A stretch of 64,000 bases of DNA from Pelosinus fermentans (GTDB lineage: Bacteria; Bacillota; Negativicutes; DSM-13327). The stretch covers positions 8,146 through 72,145 of the forward strand of contig DJJR01000069.1 in the NCBI GenBank assembly GCA_002434245.1, read 5' to 3'. The notes under the pieces were generated by a model that was not told the DNA's origin, made no database searches, and was given only the letters and a program-made list of their open reading frames with translations. The position numbers and the translations under genes were made by a program. This document shows positions 60,165 through 64,000 of this stretch, one piece after another. Position 1 is the stretch's first letter, and the number at the start of each line of letters is the position of its first letter.

Positions 60165-60202
60165 AAAGCCACTATTTATCAAAAACAATAAATAGTGGCT
60201 TT
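60165..60202. repeat. hairpin, near-copy of the one at 25355
   Basis: AAAGCCACTATTTAT (60165-60179) pairs with ATAAATAGTGGCTTT (60188-60202). The same stem follows cfa. It serves as the terminator of the TetR gene here. Confidence 0.65.
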
Positions 60203-60240
60203 CATTATATCCTTATACACAGGATTTTTTTCCTGACCGA

Positions 60241-60269
60241 TTGCATATTTTTCAATCTATGGGTATAAT
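60241..60269 (+). promoter_or_regulatory. promoter of the antitoxin RNA
   Basis: TTGCAT (60241-60246), 17-base spacer, TATAAT (60264-60269), no ribosome binding site or ORF after it. Confidence 0.75.
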
Positions 60270-60275
60270 ATAAGA

Positions 60276-60398
60276 AAAGGACTGACGTGCGCAAACACGC
60301 CAGCCCCCACAGGCTGTCTAACCGGAAAACGGTTAACCCAAATCGTTAGTTATTGAGAAATAACCGCCGCTTTTGAGCAGGGGCGGTTATTTCTTTTT
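60276..60398 (+). ncRNA. candidate type I antitoxin RNA (~120 nt)
   Basis: Start inferred seven bases after TATAAT. It includes a GCGCAAACACGC-type hairpin and CCGGAAAACGG, and ends at the hairpin GAAATAACCGCC / GGCGGTTATTTC (60357-60368/60382-60393) with TTTTT. It is convergent with the toxin gene and overlaps its 3' end, as in TxpA/RatA-type systems. Confidence 0.7.
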
Positions 60399-60464
60399 GG
60401 TCGTGACCAATACCATGAGCGTGGCAAATGCAACAGCAAATGTCAATGCTTCATAAATAGTCAT
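60387..60464 (-). CDS. 25-residue membrane toxin (holin-like, type I)
   Basis: ATG 60464 follows GGGGGTGGTAAG. The peptide MTIYEALTFAVAFATLMVLV TTKKK is one hydrophobic segment with a basic tail, like the small "putative holin-like toxins" of Firmicutes that depolarise membranes. CCCCTTCC...GGAAGGGG upstream can sequester its ribosome binding site. A promoter-like TATACT lies about 45-50 bases before GGGGGTGG. Its stop codon lies in the shared terminator hairpin that also ends the antitoxin RNA. No homologue could be searched. Confidence 0.72.
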   Translation of the reverse strand: MTIYEALTFAVAFATLMVLVTTKKK

Positions 60465-60636
60465 CTTACCACCCCCTTCCCTAAAAGGAAGGGGCTAACC
60501 GTCCCCCGAGCATCCTGCATAATTAGTATAGCATATTTTTCCAGAGGTAAAAAATAAAATTTTTGTCCTGGCTTTGTGTCACTACTGCCGCCTTCACTGA
60601 ATGAAGCGTCCTTTTTTTATTTCCCGCCGCACTACG

Positions 60637-60668
60637 GGGCACGGCGCGCGGGTTTGACCGCCGTGCCC
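60637..60668 (-). terminator. GC-rich terminator after crcB
   Basis: On the minus strand GGGGCACGGCG pairs perfectly with CGCCGTGCCCC. A second hairpin GGACGCTTCATTCAGTGAAG-type lies downstream at 60586-60612. Confidence 0.75.
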
Positions 60669-60677
60669 CACCAACAA

Positions 60678-61052
60678 TTAGAACAGCCTGGCAAGGCCAA
60701 TGCCCAGCCATGTGGCAGAAAAACCCACGATGACATTGAGTCCGACATTATAAAAAGCTCTCAAAACATCTGTTTCTTGTAACAAATGCATCGTCTCATA
60801 GCTAAAGGATGAAAACGTAGTAAATCCGCCCACAATACCTACGGTAACAAACAACCGCCAATAGGGGCTGATGATCAACCGTTCTGTGGTCATCGTGGCA
60901 AAAGCACCAATGATAAAACAACCGACTATGTTTACAATAAGCGTTCCATAAGGAAATTCCGCACCAAATCGGGCTGCGGCCCATGTAGACACAAGATACC
61001 TTGCCGCTGAACCAAGTCCTCCGCCAATGGTTACCATAATGACTTCCAGCAA
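60678..61052 (-). CDS. crcB: fluoride channel Fluc
   Basis: 124 residues, four membrane segments. Conserved signature: GGGLGSAARYLVSTW near 10-24, PYGTLIVNIVGCFIIGAF near 43-60 (with the Na+/F- track Asn), GIVGGFTTFSSFSYET near 72-87 and FSATWLGIGL at the end. The protein is a dual-topology dimeric F- channel that exports fluoride. It is the last gene of the fluoride-riboswitch operon, 41 bases after the DUF190 gene. Because a single crcB is present, a homodimer is expected. Confidence 0.95.
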   Translation of the reverse strand: MLEVIMVTIGGGLGSAARYLVSTWAAARFGAEFPYGTLIVNIVGCFIIGAFATMTTERLIISPYWRLFVTVGIVGGFTTFSSFSYETMHLLQETDVLRAFYNVGLNVIVGFSATWLGIGLARLF

Positions 61053-61093
61053 CTCTTCTCACCTCACTTGCACCAATTCCCCATACGTTATCT

Positions 61094-61439
61094 TCAGCGC
61101 TTAGGGGGCTTATTTCCATATTTGATGACTTCAACATCATCGATCGTCACGAGTCCTTTTTCCATCATTTCATCTATAAAGGGCAATAATTTTGCAATAT
61201 ATTCCTCACTATCAATGATCTCAACGAGTATAGGCAAGTCACTTGAAATCCACAATACTTGCTGTATGAATGCGTTTATCGGCTCCATACCCCATTAGAC
61301 CGCGAAACACCGTCGCTCCTGCCATATCTAGTTCTTTAGCCTTTTCCACTATGGCGTGATACAGCGACCGCCGTTTCCAGTGATCGCTTTCCCCGATATA
61401 AATCCGTAATCGTTTAGCTTGACTTGCAATTTTGGCCAC
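61094..61439 (-). pseudogene. DUF190 protein with frameshift
   Basis: Two reading frames together make one DUF190 protein: MAKIASQAKRLRIYIGESDHW to GLMGYGADKRIHTAS (61439 to ~61270), then, one frame over, WISSDLPILVEIIDSEEYIA to KGLVTIDDVEVIKYGN (to 61094). At the junction (~61264) the consensus RIHTASIL(W/R)ISSDLP needs one extra base between ATT and GTGG. It is either a real frameshift, an assembly error or a shift site. DUF190 is common next to crcB; function unknown. MAKI...: the start follows AAGGAGG. Confidence 0.85.
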
Positions 61440-61452
61440 AGAAATTCCTCCT

Positions 61453-61623
61453 TCAACTTGTGATATAACAAGACGACAACCAACGCCTACTATGGCAACA
61501 CTGTAAGACCGGCACTATCAAATAGGCAGCCACCTTTTGACCCACTCTGCCGAAGATGAGGTTCTTGCTACCACGCGGATCCAAAATTTCCAGCGCTGTT
61601 ACCTTCACAATCTTACTCACCAT
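61453..61623 (-). pseudogene. enolase N-terminal stub in the fluoride operon
   Basis: From ATG 61623 (AAGGGGGAAGAG upstream) the frame reads MVSKIVKVTALEILDPRGSK, the universal enolase N-terminus, then leaves the family (NLIFGRVGQKVAAYL...) and stops at ~57 codons. Enolase is inhibited by fluoride and is a known fluoride-riboswitch target, so a fluoride-linked enolase was probably here and has been deleted. The residual peptide has no function known. Confidence 0.65.
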
Positions 61624-61689
61624 TTTCTCTTCCCCCTTATCTTCCATACTTTATGCATAAAGCTTTTTGCAAAGCTAGATACCACCCGG

Positions 61690-61770
61690 AAAAAAATAGA
61701 CTCCTACCACCAAAGTGGTAGGAGTCATTACCGTTTGCACGGGGTTCAAGGCGAACTCCATCGCCGCTAT
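61690..61770 (-). ncRNA. fluoride riboswitch (crcB motif)
   Basis: On the minus strand: GGCGATGGAGTTCGCC hairpin (61750-61765), then GAACCCCGTGCAAACGG and TAATG, then the terminator stem GACTCCTACCA/TGGTAGGAGTC followed by a T7 run. The order and conserved bases match the fluoride riboswitch. The 5' part of the terminator (TAATGACTCC) overlaps the aptamer, so fluoride binding should prevent termination and switch on the operon (enolase stub, DUF190, crcB). Confidence 0.94.
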
Positions 61771-61901
61771 TTATATATGTTTATTATAGATTAACAGATT
61801 CACGCCGTCAATGATATTATGTACAAAAATATCATTACTAATACCTTGGTGCAGGCGCTAAATGGGACAATGGGACAGATCCTTTGTCCCATTTATAATA
61901 G

Positions 61902-62207
61902 CTATTTCTGTTTTCCTTCTAAAGCAGCAATCTTTGCCTTCATTGTTTCTAAATCCTGTTGTAACAGAGTCATGCTTTTTTGCAGGTCTTGAACCTGTGT
62001 ATCTGAAGAACTGTCCGATTGTGCTGATGGAGGAGTAGACGATACAACTGCTTGGATGAGCAGGATGTTTTGCCCTAATGATTCTATAAAGTTCCCCAAA
62101 ATATTTAGTTGGCTTTGGTTAAGCTTCTCAGATATGATGATCGCTAATAAAGCCGCGAGCAATACCTGCTGCTCAGAGTCAAGAGAAAAGAATGTTGATT
62201 CTTCCAT
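61902..62207 (-). CDS. small coiled-coil hypothetical protein
   Basis: About 101 residues from ATG 62207 with AGGTGGG upstream. N-terminal helical part EQQVLLAALLAIIISEKLNQ and FIESLGQNILLIQAV, a Ser/Gln/Asp-rich linker (SSTPPSAQSDSSSDTQ), then a coiled coil LQKSMTLLQQDLETMKAKIAALEG. It looks like small proteins common in Negativicutes and Clostridia, of unknown role (possibly spore or cell-surface). Monocistronic. Confidence 0.6.
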   Translation of the reverse strand: MEESTFFSLDSEQQVLLAALLAIIISEKLNQSQLNILGNFIESLGQNILLIQAVVSSTPPSAQSDSSSDTQVQDLQKSMTLLQQDLETMKAKIAALEGKQK

Positions 62208-62375
62208 AGGCAACCCACCTGAAACATTTTATAAACTATATGATGACAGTAAGCAATGGATAACTTAATTTTTTGTTTGCTGGAGGGGCAAAAGACGGCA
62301 GAGGACAAAAAGAGGCCCTCAAGCCCTGAATTTACAAGGATTGAGGACATTCTTCAGCGTTATCAGTGATACTGC

Positions 62376-62669
62376 TTACCGCCTTGTTGGCTCCCAAGAT
62401 AAAGCCTGCATAATAAATCGTATAGAATCAGAAAATCCTTGCCGATAGCTAACGGCCATACTTGCTGCTTCTCTTTCATTATTTTTATCCGCCAGTCTGC
62501 TTAATGTACGATGTAAATGTGGAGGCAATGCTGCACGCAGCTCGTCTTCATATTCTTTCGCCGCTATATCAGAGAAATAATAGTCGTTCGATACTTGCTG
62601 CATGGGTATATTCAGACTCACATCCTCCATCGAATCCAATGCACATTCAAAAAGGTTTTCTTTTTTCAT
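62376..62669 (-). CDS. DUF6809-like small protein downstream of structured RNA copy B
   Basis: 97 residues, ATG 62669 with GGAGAGGG upstream. EYEDELRAALPPHLHRTLSRLAD, AASMAVSYRQGFSDSIRFIM resembles the clostridial DUF6809 pattern (acidic helix, LPPE/H..., YxxGFxxxxRxMxxxL). Function unknown. It follows the conserved hairpin block of structured RNA copy B, in the same orientation. Copy A is followed by an unrelated small gene. Confidence 0.6.
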   Translation of the reverse strand: MKKENLFECALDSMEDVSLNIPMQQVSNDYYFSDIAAKEYEDELRAALPPHLHRTLSRLADKNNEREAASMAVSYRQGFSDSIRFIMQALSWEPTRR

Positions 62670-62747
62670 TATAACCCTCTCCTTCGTATCTATAATGAGC
62701 TCTTGCCATGTGCTCCGTGTAATCTTACTTTTATCAACATTACGATC

Positions 62748-62862
62748 CCTTACCTTCTACTGACACTACTCTATATCCCCCCATCTTCATACTGCATGAA
62801 GTTTCTTCTATCCGTAATTTTCGGATAGAAGAAACCAACAAACAGCTGTTTCTGGGGAAATT
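62748..62862 (-). other. conserved hairpin block downstream of structured RNA, copy B
   Basis: On the minus strand: CAGCTGTTTG, stem GTTTCTTCTATCCG/CGGATAGAAGAAAC, then TGAAGATGGGGGGATAT and GTCAGTAGAAGGTAAG, parallel to copy A. Confidence 0.6.
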
Positions 62863-63120
62863 AAAAAGCGCATGCGAGGTCTATTCAACCTACACATGCG
62901 CTTTGCTTCATCTGGATTGCATGCAGACGCAAAGCCTCTGTCAATACACCACAATCCTATTATACCGAACATACCATCCCTTGTCTTCAAGGATAGTTCA
63001 CGGTATAATAAATTGTCGTCGTAGACAGCTAGCTGTTACGTGTAGGTGCTCATACCACCTGCTCGTGCCTAGGAGTGTTCCACCACTCCTAGGACACGGC
63101 GACTTTTTAATTTCCACCTA
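62863..63120 (-). ncRNA. unrecognised ~260-nt structured RNA, copy B
   Basis: Reverse-strand counterpart of 25573-25832: promoter boxes (63127-63154), 5' GGAAATTAAAAA, hairpin GTGTCCTAGGAGTG/CACTCCTAGGCAC (perfect here), AGGTG/CACCT, ACAGCTAGCTGT, ATTATACCG/CGGTATAAT, and a 3' terminator hairpin GCGCATG...CATGCGC followed by TTTTTAATTTCC. The 5' segment can pair with the 3' tail. It is followed by the conserved hairpin block and a small ORF. Confidence 0.75.
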
Positions 63121-63126
63121 TTTCTA

Positions 63127-63154
63127 ATTATATTACTTTTTATGAGGATTGCAA
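63127..63154 (-). promoter_or_regulatory. promoter of structured RNA, copy B
   Basis: TTGCAA (63149-63154) and TATAAT (63127-63132) on the minus strand, 16 bases apart, as in copy A. Confidence 0.78.
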
Positions 63155-63208
63155 GTAAAAGTAGCATGGAAAAGGTGTTGTTATTTTATAAAAGTGAATG
63201 TATTGAAC

Positions 63209-63232
63209 TGCCCGCTGTAGTGGGTGGTTTTT
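63209..63232 (+). terminator. small hairpin with T-run
   Basis: CCCGC/GTGGG around TGTA, then TGGTTTTT. No upstream plus-strand gene is evident. Confidence 0.4.
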
Positions 63233-63413
63233 ATTTGCTTAGCCTTTACTTACTCAAGTGTCAACGTACCCACCACTGTGACATACTAAGTCATTCCCTA
63301 TGAAGTCGTCACCAAAAAGGGGCCCTTTGTCTTTCCGATAGAGAAGATCTGCATCTGCAATAAAGACGAAACCGCTGATTTAGGTCTTCATAACCGAACT
63401 TCAGTCAGCCTCA
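63233..63413. other. intergenic with an open plus-strand stretch
   Basis: Codons from ~63285 read VIPYEVVTKKGPFVFPIEKI in the plus strand and continue into the convergent gene; no start site. Possible debris of a lost gene. Confidence 0.25.
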
Positions 63414-64000
63414 TTAATCAGGTAAATCGAATAAGGACATCTGATTAAAATTAGCTTTTTCTTTATCGTTTAATTTGCTAAATGATATTGTTACTGAAGA
63501 TGCATCATACTGCAATATCGCTTCTTTACCTTCTATATTTAGAGTCATACACTTACTATCCCGATCAGGTGGAATTAGTGGAATTACAATTTTATCATCA
63601 ACTACATATGGGGGTTTATATATTAATTCCTTCATTTCTGCAGGAGTTAGATGACGTCTATTTTGAACTATTTCTGTCTCTTCGCTAAACATATTGGATC
63701 CTACAATATCTTTTTGAATTAATGGAAGTGTTTTTGTTTTTAATAACACTACACCACTTTCAAATCCACCACGTTCATACCTTTTCTTGTCCATAATACT
63801 GTGGAGATCTTCCATGGTTTTTCCTTGCAATTTACATGCCGCTTGTATGACCTCTAACAAATCTGCTAATTCCTCTAAAGCCTTATCGTTTTCAGGCTCC
63901 CAGAAGTATTCTAGAGCTTCTTCAATAGCTTTAATCCTCAATAAAGAAGCTAACTGAGTTTCCGAAACTAGAGGGACAAAGGGGTAAGTAGCCCGGAGGA
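63414..64000 (-). CDS. MazG-like nucleotide pyrophosphohydrolase protein (start beyond window)
   Basis: The frame is open upstream of TTG 63941 to the right edge (LRATYPFVPLVSETQLASLL), so the true start is outside. The visible part has LEYFWEPENDKALEELADLLEVIQAA near the edge, the MazG/HisE-type helix with EExxD (NDKALEELADLLEV), and KRYERGGFESGVVLL. A C-terminal extension has beta-rich, Asp/Lys segments (PPYVVDDKIVIPLIPP, EAILQYDASSVTISF) ending NQMSLFDLP. Such proteins hydrolyse nucleoside triphosphates or related phosphohydrolase substrates. It is convergent with the open stretch in the gap. Confidence 0.75.
   Translation of the reverse strand, partial: LRATYPFVPLVSETQLASLLRIKAIEEALEYFWEPENDKALEELADLLEVIQAACKLQGKTMEDLHSIMDKKRYERGGFESGVVLLKTKTLPLIQKDIVGSNMFSEETEIVQNRRHLTPAEMKELIYKPPYVVDDKIVIPLIPPDRDSKCMTLNIEGKEAILQYDASSVTISFSKLNDKEKANFNQMSLFDLPD

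Noticed and set aside
60802-61140. 112-residue frame antisense/alternate to crcB
   Set aside because: It lies over crcB and the DUF190 end in another frame, with no ribosome binding site or family pattern.
1-64000. CRISPR arrays, tRNA, rRNA or insertion sequences
   Set aside because: No regularly spaced repeats, tRNA signatures or transposase reading frames were seen in either strand by eye.

Overview
The window looks like chromosome of a low-GC, spore-former-type Firmicute with an outer membrane, most likely a Negativicute of the Sporomusaceae (Pelosinus/Sporomusa-like). The support is a CodY regulator and strong AGGAGG ribosome binding sites (Firmicute), together with an OmpH/Skp periplasmic chaperone (diderm), plus [FeFe]-hydrogenase, formate dehydrogenase and several ferredoxin-domain proteins (strict anaerobe). 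The genus is an inference, not proven here. No rRNA, tRNA, CRISPR array or intact transposase was seen.

Layout. 1-7.3 kb: two tandem CBO0543-like membrane proteins, SelO, superoxide dismutase, an unassigned membrane protein, a DNA-alkylation repair pair (AlkA-type glycosylase + Ogt) and a Cache-GGDEF diguanylate cyclase. 7.3-17.4 kb: a molybdenum/formate block. The minus-strand operon hycB-hydA-moaA-hycB-fdhF has the parts list of a hydrogen-dependent CO2 reductase (HDCR). It is flanked by a divergent LysR gene and the cofactor genes mobA, moeA and a MoeA-like gene. 17.4-25.4 kb: a GGDEF-EAL protein whose sensor domain is almost deleted, an AsnC-type regulator with an EamA exporter, a c-di-GMP-I riboswitch in front of a small membrane protein, a QueG-like iron-sulfur protein, LysR and cyclopropane fatty acid synthase.

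25.5-37.6 kb: the first copy of an unrecognised ~260-nt structured RNA gene with its own promoter and terminator, a small protein, a Fic protein with an inverted repeat around its promoter, a YkgJ protein, an ABC-F ribosome-protection ATPase with a leader, and a galactitol-type PTS operon (aldolase, dehydrogenase, EIIB, EIIC, EIIA) with its PRD regulator. 37.9-44.3 kb: a DUF134 / DUF5320 / twin MinD-ferredoxin / NifX-like / Mrp-NifX cluster marked by a repeated palindromic operator and containing two gene relics, then an orphan CodY and a shortened metallo-beta-lactamase-fold gene. 44.4-48.3 kb: a persulfide/sulfur module, with CoA-disulfide reductase-rhodanese, a TSCPD protein, a methyltransferase and a NapH-like membrane ferredoxin, divergent from a CstR-like repressor with GC-rich operators on both sides.

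48.5-57.4 kb: a PEP-synthase/rifampin-phosphotransferase family enzyme, a PAS protein, small hypotheticals, OmpH, and an isolated ZorA/ZorB-like (MotAB-related) pair without any known Zorya effector. A glmS tail relic, a 57-codon gene and an Asp/Glu racemase with divergent LysR follow. 58.5-64 kb: a ferredoxin-nitroreductase with divergent TetR, a type I toxin-antitoxin locus (25-aa toxin plus convergent RNA), a fluoride riboswitch operon (enolase stub, frameshifted DUF190, crcB), two small proteins, the second copy of the structured RNA in opposite orientation, and a MazG-like gene cut by the window edge.

The most novel item is the duplicated RNA. Next are the orphan ZorAB-like motor, the c-di-GMP-controlled micro-gene and the TGAAATATATTTCA operator family.
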